DNA of 64,000 nt. Origin: Silvimonas iriomotensis. GTDB taxonomy: Bacteria > Pseudomonadota > Gammaproteobacteria > Burkholderiales > Chitinibacteraceae. The number at the start of each line of letters is the position of its first letter. Positions within the stretch are counted from its first letter, which is position 1. Of this stretch, positions 9,132 to 18,168 are shown piece by piece. The position numbers and the translations under genes are program-made. Under the pieces are notes generated by a model. That model was not told where the DNA came from, ran no database searches, and saw only the letters and a list, made by a program, of their open reading frames with translations. Where the stretch lies: NCBI RefSeq assembly GCF_014645535.1, contig NZ_BMLX01000003.1, forward strand, positions 372,001 through 436,000. Direction: 5' to 3'.

Positions 9132-10805
9132 TTATTCATTACTGTTGGTGTGAGAGTGCACTCCCTGGTTGACGAGATCGCTAACAAGCGCGAGGCGGTC
9201 CGAGTTTTCCGGAATACAAAGCAGATTGATGAACCCCCCGGAGCTTGGCGAAATATCGGTCTCGAGGCGACGAGAGATCCGGTCAACAGAAATTGGTACC
9301 AGTTGAGGGTTATTTTCGAATACTTCGAACGTTTTGTACCCGAGGCAAACCAGTTGCTCCCAGAAGGTTAATGGATCATCGCCTGACTGGGTGAGTCCGA
9401 ACGGCCAGAATTCAAGAATCATGACTGGGCGCCAGCCGCTCGCAAACAGTTTCTGGGCGCCCATGAAGATTTTTGCCTCAGAGCCCTGTGTATCGGACTT
9501 CACAATATCCGGGAGCCTCGTATGCACGAGGGAAAAAAACACATCCAGGGTGGTAACACTGACGGAACTGGTCTGCCGGGATGATCCGTCTGAGAATAGT
9601 CGGTGATCACCAAGATTGGTCTCTGACCTGTAAAACAAAGCCTCGGATTCGCGTTCTCCAACGGCTCTGCGATAGATATCAATCACGCCATGAGCATCTG
9701 AAATGGCTGCATTCATCTCCAGTAGTCTGGCGTTGCGCTCATCGGGTTCAAATGCAAGTACACGACCCGCGTCGCCCACCAGACCCGCCGCAAGAACGGA
9801 GTACCAACCGATATTTGCACCCAGGTCCAGAACAATATCCTTCGGCTTGCATAGGCGGGAGAATACCTGTGTCTCGAACGGTTCCCATATGCCATCTCTT
9901 GCAATATCGCCAGAAATAAACTGGTCGACACCAATATGGATGGCGAAGTCAATGGTGATTGCCCCCTGTCGGGCGGGTACAAAGCGCGCCTGATCTACTT
10001 CGATATTTTCCAGAACCTGCTTTGCCCAGCATAACGTTGGGGCGTACGTTTGTGAGTGCTCCGGAAGCGCACAGCGATGTGGTTGGTAAAGCGACTCTGG
10101 TGAATAAAGCGTAAAGCTGTTCAGAAGATCATTTCTGACAAAGAAGGCGTGAACCCCAAAGAGACTGCAGCAAACTAGCGTATAACCCCGCGGTATCAAT
10201 TGATCTACCCAGGACTGCAGGGACGCTCCGAAATAGTCATTGTATGCTGAAGACAGATTCTCGTTATACCGCATGACAAGGCGGGTGGGCGGGGGAAATT
10301 TGGCGTTGTATTTAACACAAACCAGTTTAGGACTTAACTGCTCAAGCAATGTGGGAAGAATATGCCAATCATTACCATCAAGGTCGAACGATAAAAAATC
10401 AATCGACTCTTCTCCCAAAAATCTTTTGGCCCGCTGCCCGAGCAAATTCGCTGATCCTGATGCGATGATAGCATCGGTAATCCACAGCTTTTCGAAGACC
10501 GCTTGTCCCAACGCACCGGTCATTTCGAAAATCTTCTTTTTGTCACTATCAATCCAGATGCCGCGATACCCATCCAGAAGCAACAGATGCGTGTTGTTGG
10601 CAAGGCCATCAGCACAACCCGCTTCAAAAAACGTGTAAGACAATGGCACGTTGATGGAAATTCTGCGTAGACATTCGCGAATAATGCCATCTTCATCAGC
10701 GCAAGAATAAGCCGACCACCCCGATAAAGCCGGATTGTCTGGCATCTTGTCTTCCATGCTTGATTGCAAGCAATCAAGGTTCTTGAAAAGTGGCTTGTTT
10801 TTCAT
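9132..10805 (-). CDS. FkbM-family methyltransferase with extra N-terminal methyltransferase-like domain
   Basis: This 557-residue protein has two domains. The C-terminal half (about 320-530) is an FkbM SAM-dependent methyltransferase: DIVLDLGANIGWYSVLAAG at 323-341, then VLAFEPDERNARLL and DIVKSDTQGSEAKIF. The N-terminal half (about 35-230) resembles a second Rossmann methyltransferase: FFEAGCADGLANNTHLL at 59-75, IWIDSDKK, and IDFLSFDLDGNDWHIL at 135-150. Its glycine-rich motif is altered. No membrane segment is seen. It is the last gene of the polysaccharide operon, 27 bases after wzt, so it probably O-methylates a sugar or caps the glycan; the substrate is unknown. Confidence 0.8.
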   Translation of the reverse strand: MKNKPLFKNLDCLQSSMEDKMPDNPALSGWSAYSCADEDGIIRECLRRISINVPLSYTFFEAGCADGLANNTHLLLLDGYRGIWIDSDKKKIFEMTGALGQAVFEKLWITDAIIASGSANLLGQRAKRFLGEESIDFLSFDLDGNDWHILPTLLEQLSPKLVCVKYNAKFPPPTRLVMRYNENLSSAYNDYFGASLQSWVDQLIPRGYTLVCCSLFGVHAFFVRNDLLNSFTLYSPESLYQPHRCALPEHSQTYAPTLCWAKQVLENIEVDQARFVPARQGAITIDFAIHIGVDQFISGDIARDGIWEPFETQVFSRLCKPKDIVLDLGANIGWYSVLAAGLVGDAGRVLAFEPDERNARLLEMNAAISDAHGVIDIYRRAVGERESEALFYRSETNLGDHRLFSDGSSRQTSSVSVTTLDVFFSLVHTRLPDIVKSDTQGSEAKIFMGAQKLFASGWRPVMILEFWPFGLTQSGDDPLTFWEQLVCLGYKTFEVFENNPQLVPISVDRISRRLETDISPSSGGFINLLCIPENSDRLALVSDLVNQGVHSHTNSNE

Positions 10806-10832
10806 TGTTGGCGATGGAATCGAAGTGGCAGG

Positions 10833-12194
10833 TTAATCAAGAGTGAAATCAGATACGGAATATGGGATATGAACAAGTCCCCATAAATCGTACCCAGACT
10901 CATTCTGGGGAAAGCGGACAGAAAACCGGGATCCACCGACGCAATAGTCAATTACCTGTTCAACCAGACTTTGCCCATTGTTTATGGGGTTTCTTGAAAG
11001 AATTCCAATTCCGGCGATAAGTCCGTATTCCCCGGGGCAAAGTTGGTTGCAGAATTCGAATTCTATAAACCGAAGTGTGTGAGTGCCATTTCTGGAAATA
11101 AAAACACCCTGTGATGCTGAATTGAAGTGCAGCACCTGCCGGCCACTGCTATCGGTCACCCCAAGTGTCAAAGTGCATGGTTCAGAGACAGGACTTTCAA
11201 CCTGGTAAAAAACCCTCACGCGAAGTTTTGCATTGAATTCAACGCTATCTGTATCTGCTCCATCTGTATTCACCAGGGCGATATCCTGAATTCTTGCCTC
11301 CCCGCTCCCGGTACGCAGGGGTAAAACCCTGTCCTCGAAGGCCCGATGGCGCGCGTGATCAATCAACAATCCATGCTTCTCGCTACCTTCGGGATCAAGC
11401 GGCGTCATGGCGGTCTGGGTGTTGGTGACAAGGCCTGTATTTGCCATCCGGCGGAATACCTCCGCCTGGTAAGCGGCCCCCACTTCGGCTGAGGTACCTG
11501 AATGCCGGAGTTTCCCCCGCTCCATCCATATGCCCTCATTACACAGTGAGCGGATCGCATCCGCAGCGTGTGTCACATAAATAAACGTCGTACCCTCGTC
11601 CAGGAGCGACTTTATTTTGTGAAGGCATTTGTTTTGAAAATACGCATCACCGACACTGAGCGCTTCGTCAACAATCAGGATTTCGGGTTTGACGTAAACC
11701 GCGCAGGCAAAACCGAGTCGGACAGACATCCCGCTGCTGTAGGTCTTGACTGGATGATTAATGGCCTCTCTGAGTTCGCTAAATGAAATAATTTCAGGCA
11801 GCGCTTGTTCTATTTCATCTTTGTTCATGCCATGCAACATGCAGAACTGCTGGATGTTTTCGGCACCGGGTAACTCCGGGTTAAAACCAGCACCCAGTTC
11901 CAGCAATGCCGAGATGCGCCCTTTAACCTCCACCGTGCCTGAACTTGGCGTCAACACCCCGGCAAGAATTTTGAGCAATGTGCTTTTGCCGCTGCCGTTT
12001 TCACCGAGGATGCCCAGTCTGCCGCCTCGTTTGAGCGAAAAGGAAACATCATCAAGGGCTTTTGTTTCGTGGGCGTAATTGCGCTTGCCACCCGAAAGAA
12101 TCTCCAGCAGACGATGCCGGGGCGTCGAGTAGGTATGATAAATTTTTGAAACACCCGCAAACCTGATGGTCAGGTCATCATCATTTATGGTCAT
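10833..12194 (-). CDS. wzt: Wzt-type polysaccharide ABC exporter ATPase
   Basis: This 453-residue ATPase has Walker A GENGSGKST at 64-72, ABC signature YSSGMSVRLGF at 152-162 and Walker B ILIVDEAL at 172-179. It also has an extended C-terminal domain (about 270-453) of the beta-sandwich type that in Wzt proteins recognises the finished glycan. ATPases of this class drive export of undecaprenyl-linked O-antigen or capsule-like chains through Wzm. It sits 15 bases after wzm. The C-terminal domain implies a chain with a specific non-reducing-end cap, which fits the methyltransferases in the operon. Confidence 0.92.
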   Translation of the reverse strand: MTINDDDLTIRFAGVSKIYHTYSTPRHRLLEILSGGKRNYAHETKALDDVSFSLKRGGRLGILGENGSGKSTLLKILAGVLTPSSGTVEVKGRISALLELGAGFNPELPGAENIQQFCMLHGMNKDEIEQALPEIISFSELREAINHPVKTYSSGMSVRLGFACAVYVKPEILIVDEALSVGDAYFQNKCLHKIKSLLDEGTTFIYVTHAADAIRSLCNEGIWMERGKLRHSGTSAEVGAAYQAEVFRRMANTGLVTNTQTAMTPLDPEGSEKHGLLIDHARHRAFEDRVLPLRTGSGEARIQDIALVNTDGADTDSVEFNAKLRVRVFYQVESPVSEPCTLTLGVTDSSGRQVLHFNSASQGVFISRNGTHTLRFIEFEFCNQLCPGEYGLIAGIGILSRNPINNGQSLVEQVIDYCVGGSRFSVRFPQNESGYDLWGLVHIPYSVSDFTLD

Positions 12195-12209
12195 AGCTGA
12201 TCAATCTGT

Positions 12210-13016
12210 TTATATGACATCAGCGAAGCTTGGCTTGAGTTTATGAAACACGAATAGACCAAGGATTAAAGCCAGAAATGAAACCAGAGTGGTGGTGGTT
12301 AATGCCAACCACGAGATATGGGCTGTGCCAAATATGGCGTCTCGGGATAATTCAACAATATTAAAAAAAGGGTTGTAATCCATGATAAGTGAGCGTAACC
12401 ACAGCGCTCCGCCTTGTTCTACCAGTTTTGATGGATACAAGATCGGCGTGAGCCAGAACAGGATATTCACACCAACCGGGACGATCTGCGATAGATCGGG
12501 GATATAGACCGCAAGTGCCGAAATAGCGTAGGCAACGCCCACTGTCAGCAAAATGCAGACCAGCCAGACAAGGATATAAATGCCCGAAGTGCTTGCCGGC
12601 ACCAGACCATGGTATTTCATAAGTCCCGCGATAAAGATCAGCAGGACACCCTGGCTTAATAAAGCAGATGCAATCGGTATTAGCGGCAAAATCCAGAAGG
12701 GGAAGGCAATTTTGTTAATCAGGTAACTGTACTCTCGCAAAATACCTGTGCTGCGGATGACCACATCAGAAAAAAAAGCCCAGAGCGAGAGTGGGACAAA
12801 ATAAAAAAGAGAGAACGGCACGTCCCCATATCTTGCTCCCATCCGCCCACTCATCAGTATCGAAAACACGACCACGTTAATAATTGCATAAAGCAGCGGA
12901 ACACCGATGTTCCACGCCACGCCGGCGTAAGAACTCGCATATCGGTTCCGTAGATCGCGCGAGGCCAGGGCAAAGAGCAGGCGAAGGGATTCTTTGGCGT
13001 GAAATTGCTCAGGCAT
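12210..13016 (-). CDS. wzm: Wzm-type polysaccharide ABC exporter permease
   Basis: This 268-residue inner-membrane protein has about six hydrophobic segments in the ABC-2 arrangement, with an N-terminal amphipathic stretch (FALASRDLRNRYASSYAGVAWN) typical of Wzm/TagG. ATG 13016 is preferred: it follows GGGGAAAGG by three bases and overlaps the end of the upstream methyltransferase gene by 8 bases, suggesting translational coupling. A longer reading from 13070 would overlap the neighbour further and begin with non-family residues. It pairs with the Wzt ATPase immediately downstream. Confidence 0.9.
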   Translation of the reverse strand: MPEQFHAKESLRLLFALASRDLRNRYASSYAGVAWNIGVPLLYAIINVVVFSILMSGRMGARYGDVPFSLFYFVPLSLWAFFSDVVIRSTGILREYSYLINKIAFPFWILPLIPIASALLSQGVLLIFIAGLMKYHGLVPASTSGIYILVWLVCILLTVGVAYAISALAVYIPDLSQIVPVGVNILFWLTPILYPSKLVEQGGALWLRSLIMDYNPFFNIVELSRDAIFGTAHISWLALTTTTLVSFLALILGLFVFHKLKPSFADVI

Positions 13017-14415
13017 GTACCTTTCCCCTGATTTTCCTGATGGCTGACCGCAAGCGGCGGTAGGCCCCACTTTTATCAGGTAGTCCGGAATTGGTATTGA
13101 TTACCGGTGGAGGCGCCTGGACTGACGTCTGGGCGAGGGTGTATTTGAACGAAGGCTTGCCGCCGGTTGCAAGCAGCTCTTTCCATACCGATGATGCGCC
13201 AGCCTTGATTCCCCAGAAAGAGACCGCGCTGGCAATGGGCTTGAGCTGTTCGTAACTGACGTTCTCATCTATTTTCAGAAATAGTTGCCGCAACTGTTCC
13301 CGTTCTGCCGGACTAAGGCCCCCGCCCCCGCAGGCATTCAGATACCAGTCGACCGAGGCTGAAATCGGGCCAAACCATTCTGAAGTCTCCCCGGTCACAT
13401 CGGCGTCGCCGAATATGGCTTCGATGCCCCAGGTGGTCGTATTGAAAAAGTGATATGGCACTGCATGCAAGGGCTGCATAAAAGCAGATTCGACATAAAC
13501 TAGCCCACCAGGTTTGAGTACCCTGGCGATCTCCCTGGCAGCAAGGTATGGATTACGCATATGCTCCATAACCGCCTGACTGAATACAGCGTCAAATACG
13601 CCATCGGAAAAGGGCAACGCGTGGCCATCTCCAAACACATCCGGGAGTTCGAAAGGCATGTATTCAAACGAGACCACGCGTTGATCGGGGTATTTTCTGT
13701 CGCCCGATCCGCAGTCCAGTACTAACGCATCCGGGCCCGAATGATCAAGCACCCATTGATAAGCTGCCGGAAATCCGTTGCCCCGGTTTCCGCCAATGGC
13801 TGCCGGCCATCCCGAAAATACGGCATCCATGCCAAAAAAATAAATCTGTTCGCCCCGGGACAAGGGGTTGGCGGCTGCGGGCTTGATGGTGATCTTTTTT
13901 TGCCCCTGCAGATCGCGGTAGATCTCGTAGGCATTAACGCCGTTGGCCCCGGCACTATGAAGATCAATAATCGTTGCCGCACCATCGTTGACGGTGACGG
14001 CGACGCAGCCACTCCAGTCGTGTGAGAGAAATCTCAGGGAAAGATCTACAGCCTCTGTATCGATGTAGATTCGCCAATCCGGGGTTGACCCGGCTTGCAG
14101 GCAGCCGGTAAATCCTTCGGCGTTCCAGCCGACATCCACTTCATGGCAATGAAGCGCGGACACCGCTTCGTCACTCCATGGAATCCGCTTGTAATGGAAC
14201 TCGCCGCACAAGCTGGCGCCGGCAGGTGGGGTCAATGGTTCAATCCGGAGGAAGTCCACTTTGCCATGCCTGATGGTAGCAACGTCTTTTTCACATTGCT
14301 CGCAATAAAGAGAGCCTTGTTTGATGACGCCACTTGCAGTCTGTTGAGACACCTTGCGTGTCATTGTGGCCTTGCATGCAGGGCAGGCCAGTGCATCCAT
14401 GATCATCGTGTTCAA
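13009..14415 (-). CDS. SAM-dependent methyltransferase with N-terminal zinc ribbon
   Basis: The 468-residue protein begins with a zinc-ribbon-like segment: CPACK at about 11-15 and YCEQCEKD at about 37-44, followed by HGKVDFL as in Trm112-like modules. A middle region (about 60-210) is unassigned. A class I methyltransferase domain follows from about 230 (ALVLDCGSGDRKYP, then DAVFSQAVMEHMRNP and ARVLKPGGLVYVES). It lies 9 bases after the glycosyltransferase gene and overlaps wzm. Its target is probably a sugar of the exported glycan. The start could be any of three closely spaced ATG codons; the longest is given. Confidence 0.75.
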   Translation of the reverse strand: MNTMIMDALACPACKATMTRKVSQQTASGVIKQGSLYCEQCEKDVATIRHGKVDFLRIEPLTPPAGASLCGEFHYKRIPWSDEAVSALHCHEVDVGWNAEGFTGCLQAGSTPDWRIYIDTEAVDLSLRFLSHDWSGCVAVTVNDGAATIIDLHSAGANGVNAYEIYRDLQGQKKITIKPAAANPLSRGEQIYFFGMDAVFSGWPAAIGGNRGNGFPAAYQWVLDHSGPDALVLDCGSGDRKYPDQRVVSFEYMPFELPDVFGDGHALPFSDGVFDAVFSQAVMEHMRNPYLAAREIARVLKPGGLVYVESAFMQPLHAVPYHFFNTTTWGIEAIFGDADVTGETSEWFGPISASVDWYLNACGGGGLSPAEREQLRQLFLKIDENVSYEQLKPIASAVSFWGIKAGASSVWKELLATGGKPSFKYTLAQTSVQAPPPVINTNSGLPDKSGAYRRLRSAIRKIRGKVHA

Positions 14416-14424
14416 AATCTGCCC

Positions 14425-16626
14425 CTAGTTCTTCATCAAGACGCTTTGATACAGACCCACAGAGCAGTCGGCCATTCTGGAGTCCGAAAAGCGCTGTTCG
14501 TATTTCCGTCTTCCCGCAGAACCGTACTGCTGTCGCAAATCTGCATTGCTGACGAGCGTTTCCAGTGCCGCCTGAAGATGATCCCTGCTGTCTGGTGGAA
14601 CAAGCAGGCCGGTTACTTCATGGTCTACAACCTCCGGAATGCCCCCCACATCGCAGCCCACCAGGGGCTTGCCGAACATCATTGCTTCAACGTAAATCAG
14701 GCCAAAAGATTCGAATCGCGAAGGGGCTACAAAAATATCGCAATCGGCGTAACGGTTGCGCAGGCTGCGCTCGTCGATTTTTCCGTAGAAATTGACACGT
14801 GAGCCGCAAAGCTGCGGATATTTCAGTTCAAAATCCTGCCGGTAAGTGCGCCCCTTGGCGGAAGGGATGCTGTCGTCACCCACAATATGGAAATTGACTT
14901 GGGGGAAGTGCTGAACAATCGCGGGCGCAATCTCCAGCAGCAGATCAATTCCCTTTCTTTTCTCCAGTCGGCCAACAAAGAGGATGTCGATCGAAGGGGC
15001 CGCATGATGCTCCCTGATGCTGTGCAGACCGGACGCCCAGTCCGGCATGCCAAGGTGAGAGACATGCAGTCGCTCACGCCGGATCTGGATGTCGTAGGCC
15101 GCCTGAATTTCCCTGGCAATGCCCTGGCTAATCGCCAGGATCGCATCACTCTCGGAAATCAGGAATTTTTCCATGGCAACCAGCGGGTTGACAAAGGTCG
15201 ACATGGTTTCGGGGTTGCCTGTCAAATCGGGGCGGGAGGGGAGTGAGAGCTTGAGTGTTGTCATCAGACTAGTGACAACTGGATAGCGTCCCGACAACAA
15301 AGGGGCAATGCCCAGAATATTCCAGACTGGTCCTTCGACGATATCGATCTGGCGGTGCAGGGCAATGCGGTCGATTTCATCAAGAAAAGATCTGGACTGA
15401 TCCCAATGCGACTGGGGAATGTTGAGACCCACATGTTCGGCGGGGATACGATGTGTTGCAGGTACGATCCGGTGTACCCAGACGCCATCTTCAAAATCTA
15501 CCGTATTGTGAGTCTGGCCCCGCGCAATGACGTGTACTTTATGGCCAAGTCGTGCCAGCGCCGTTGCCTTGTCCTGAGTGAAGCGCGCAATTCCGCCCAG
15601 GAGATTGGGTGGGTAGTCTTCACATAGCAGCACGATTGTAATCGGCGACTTTGCTGCAGTTCTCGGCCCAAACGGCTTGAACCCACTCCGATGTCGATCA
15701 AGCAACTCCGCAGTAATGAATTTTGGAGGCATTGAAGCGGCTGCTTTACCAGCACGCAAAGCCATAGAGGCATGCTCTTCAAACTGTTTTAAATCTGCCT
15801 CGGTCAACCGCCCTGATTGTATACAGTGGATGACGTCGTTACGATGGTTTTGCATGAATGCCATATTATCGGCATCAATTTCCTGCTGTGAAAAATATGG
15901 GTGTGCATGCCTGTTGGAAAAATAGACTTTTGATTTGAGTACCGGATACCGATAAATGGCAGCATCTTTTTTCCGGATATATGATGGTGCATATTTGTGA
16001 TGTACATATGCGTTCGGAAGTTGCCTGATGACATATCCATGGTCAATCAAGCGCAGGCAGACCTCGGTTTCATCAAGATAATATGAAAATTCTTCATCAA
16101 ATCCACCAATTTCGATCAGTATCGATCGATTGAATGCGCTATTTGTTCCCTGTATATATGGAAATTCCAGGGATCCGGGAAAGCAATAATTTGGCGACGG
16201 CTCTGTTAGCGCACATCTTCCATGCCCAAGCCGGTCTGCATTTGCATATTGGTATTGATAATTATAGCCTGTGTGATCAAATACTTTTCCGCCCACGGCC
16301 GCAATTTCAGGTAATTCAAATCCCTCTATTATCTGGCCTAACCATTCTGGTTCAGGAACTGCATCGTCATCAATAAAAAGAACAATGTCACCACTTGACA
16401 TGGCAATGCCAATATTTCTTGACATGGACAGATTTGCTTCGGGGCAATACCCCACTTTTATCCTGTCCTTCCATTTATCGAGAACTTCTTCCGTTCCGTC
16501 GGTCGATGGCCCATTCACAACGATCACTTCAAATTCGGCGAAATCAAGATGAAGCAAGGAATTGAGCGCATTCGGCAACAATTGCGCACGATTGAGTGTG
16601 TTGATGATGACGGATGCAGTTGTCAT
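14425..16626 (-). CDS. Fused GT2-GT4 glycosyltransferase
   Basis: This 733-residue protein carries two glycosyltransferases. Residues 1-250 are a GT-A family 2 enzyme (SVIINTLNRAQLLPNALNSL, VLFIDDDAVPEP with the DDD metal site, and YYLDETEVCLRL). Residues about 330-730 are a GT-B family 4 enzyme (LCEDYPPNLLGGIARFTQDKA, IDILFVGRLEKRKGIDLLLE, and FVAPSRFESFGLIYVEAM with the EX7E motif). Fusions of this kind add successive sugars during polysaccharide assembly. Its ATG overlaps the preceding gene's stop (ATGA). The DNA is AT-rich compared with the flanks. Confidence 0.9.
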   Translation of the reverse strand: MTTASVIINTLNRAQLLPNALNSLLHLDFAEFEVIVVNGPSTDGTEEVLDKWKDRIKVGYCPEANLSMSRNIGIAMSSGDIVLFIDDDAVPEPEWLGQIIEGFELPEIAAVGGKVFDHTGYNYQYQYANADRLGHGRCALTEPSPNYCFPGSLEFPYIQGTNSAFNRSILIEIGGFDEEFSYYLDETEVCLRLIDHGYVIRQLPNAYVHHKYAPSYIRKKDAAIYRYPVLKSKVYFSNRHAHPYFSQQEIDADNMAFMQNHRNDVIHCIQSGRLTEADLKQFEEHASMALRAGKAAASMPPKFITAELLDRHRSGFKPFGPRTAAKSPITIVLLCEDYPPNLLGGIARFTQDKATALARLGHKVHVIARGQTHNTVDFEDGVWVHRIVPATHRIPAEHVGLNIPQSHWDQSRSFLDEIDRIALHRQIDIVEGPVWNILGIAPLLSGRYPVVTSLMTTLKLSLPSRPDLTGNPETMSTFVNPLVAMEKFLISESDAILAISQGIAREIQAAYDIQIRRERLHVSHLGMPDWASGLHSIREHHAAPSIDILFVGRLEKRKGIDLLLEIAPAIVQHFPQVNFHIVGDDSIPSAKGRTYRQDFELKYPQLCGSRVNFYGKIDERSLRNRYADCDIFVAPSRFESFGLIYVEAMMFGKPLVGCDVGGIPEVVDHEVTGLLVPPDSRDHLQAALETLVSNADLRQQYGSAGRRKYEQRFSDSRMADCSVGLYQSVLMKN

Positions 16627-17687
16627 TTCTTTGTCGCCTTGAATTCCATTTCATAACAGGCCCCGTTTTTCCGGCCTATGGCTTTCCATTCAACATCAGA
16701 AAGCCCTGCCTCTTGCAGTAGATCCTCCATCTGCTCAGGGACAAACATGTTGAAATGAAAATCGCCATCATAATCTTGGCCGCCAAAAGTGACTTCGCGT
16801 AGCGATGAGTAAGGATAAGTGCCATCGACGTATTCCTTGATCATTGAGTCGGCGTCGGGTACCACGGAACGGAAGACACCACCGGTTTTCAACAATTTGA
16901 TCCAGTATGGGAAGAGTTCCCGGCGAAGTTGTTCCTGCGGGAAGTGTTCCAGTAAATGTGCCGAAAATATTTCATCCACCTCGTTGGCGGCGAACGGTAA
17001 CTGATTGACTTCAGAGACAATATCAACACCAGGCAATGCCCTGCGATCAATGTTCAAATAGCCGTCGAGTGCGATATGCCCGCACCCCAGATTGACACGT
17101 AACTGTTCATTTCTGGCTGCTGCCAATTTTTGCGGATTGAGAATTTCAGCCCTGGTCCGGGCGGTTGTGTCGGTGTCAGCAAGTGGCGGTTTTCCGCCAT
17201 ATCGCATTTCGAACATTAATTCTTTCCGAACAAACTCAAGACGTTCGGTCAGCTGGTTTGCCCTGTTCGAGGCAGCATCCAGTTTCACGCGGATCTCGGT
17301 CAGGCATTGATCAGTAATGCTCGATGTTTTTTCAAGTTGATCAATGTAATCAGCGATTTTCTGGTTGACTGTTTTTGATATTGAATTTATTTGCTCGTGA
17401 ATTTCTATCAAATCCCGCGTGATCTTTCGCAAGGCGACAGGGCCGGATTTGATCAGGTTTTCTATGTCATGTTCGCTGGCTGTCTGCCGGTGATTCAGAT
17501 CAATAATTTTTCGGGAAAGATCTGGTAGTTGTTGTGTCTGAAATTCATGTTGCGAGCGAATCATATCAAGGTATTCAGCCCTGAATTCGGGGAGACGAAT
17601 TACGGCTACAATAATCCGTACGGGACGGCCAATTAAAGGCCAGTTAGCCATTTTCCGAACTATTTTTCTTAGGCTTTTTTTAATCAT
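16623..17687 (-). CDS. Coiled-coil SAM-dependent methyltransferase, first gene of polysaccharide operon
   Basis: The 354-residue protein begins with a basic segment, followed by a long coiled coil (about residues 50-165, for example TASEHDIENLIKSGPVALRK). A small methyltransferase domain follows from about 195: RVNLGCGHIALDGYLNIDRRALPGVD, then ANEVDEIFSAHLLEHFP and LLKTGGVFRSVVPD. The layout resembles WbdD-like chain-length/termination methyltransferases that cap O-antigens, where the coiled coil acts as a ruler; that comparison is inference. Its stop overlaps the next ATG (ATGA). It heads a six-gene unit running to 9132. Confidence 0.8.
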   Translation of the reverse strand: MIKKSLRKIVRKMANWPLIGRPVRIIVAVIRLPEFRAEYLDMIRSQHEFQTQQLPDLSRKIIDLNHRQTASEHDIENLIKSGPVALRKITRDLIEIHEQINSISKTVNQKIADYIDQLEKTSSITDQCLTEIRVKLDAASNRANQLTERLEFVRKELMFEMRYGGKPPLADTDTTARTRAEILNPQKLAAARNEQLRVNLGCGHIALDGYLNIDRRALPGVDIVSEVNQLPFAANEVDEIFSAHLLEHFPQEQLRRELFPYWIKLLKTGGVFRSVVPDADSMIKEYVDGTYPYSSLREVTFGGQDYDGDFHFNMFVPEQMEDLLQEAGLSDVEWKAIGRKNGACYEMEFKATKK

Positions 17688-18168
17688 TTCGTATTTACTC
17701 TACCTTTCAGGTTTTTTAACGTTTCCAGGATGAATAAAAAACCATCAAATGCGGGTGTTGCAATAAAATTGCCACATTCAGAAACTGAAACCCCTTGGCA
17801 GACCGTGCGTTGTGCATTGTTGAACGTTGCGATCACAACGCAAGTGAAAATGGCAAAACTTTCCGATGTTCGGATGCTTCAGAAAACACTGATGTGTTTG
17901 AAGCTCTTATGAACGTCTGACAATGGTTTTTAGTCATTGGCTGAAAGAAGAGAGGGGCGAGTGGCTCGATCAGGAAATCTGGTTCGATGTGAAGTTGCGC
18001 ATCGCCTTTGTACATCCGGGCACGATAGCCGGTGAGGGATTGGCCGCATTGATACTCGTGTCAACAAGGCTTTGCCACGCATGCCGACACTGACATCCGC
18101 AGCGGCGTGGGCTATGTTGATCAAGGAAAAAATTAAACAGATAGCCAACGCGACAAGGGGAGATTCAG
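17688..18168. other. Intergenic region upstream of the polysaccharide operon
   Basis: This 481-base spacer separates the start of the minus-strand polysaccharide operon from a plus-strand outer-membrane gene, so it must hold both promoters. The first 240 bases are AT-rich. Short open frames exist on both strands (for example 17930-18148 minus) but none shows a recognisable protein. No terminator, tRNA or repeat was recognised. Confidence 0.5.

Noticed and set aside
17730-18148. Short frames on both strands upstream of the outer-membrane gene
   Set aside because: No ribosome site, no recognisable protein and inconsistent codon use; treated as regulatory spacer.
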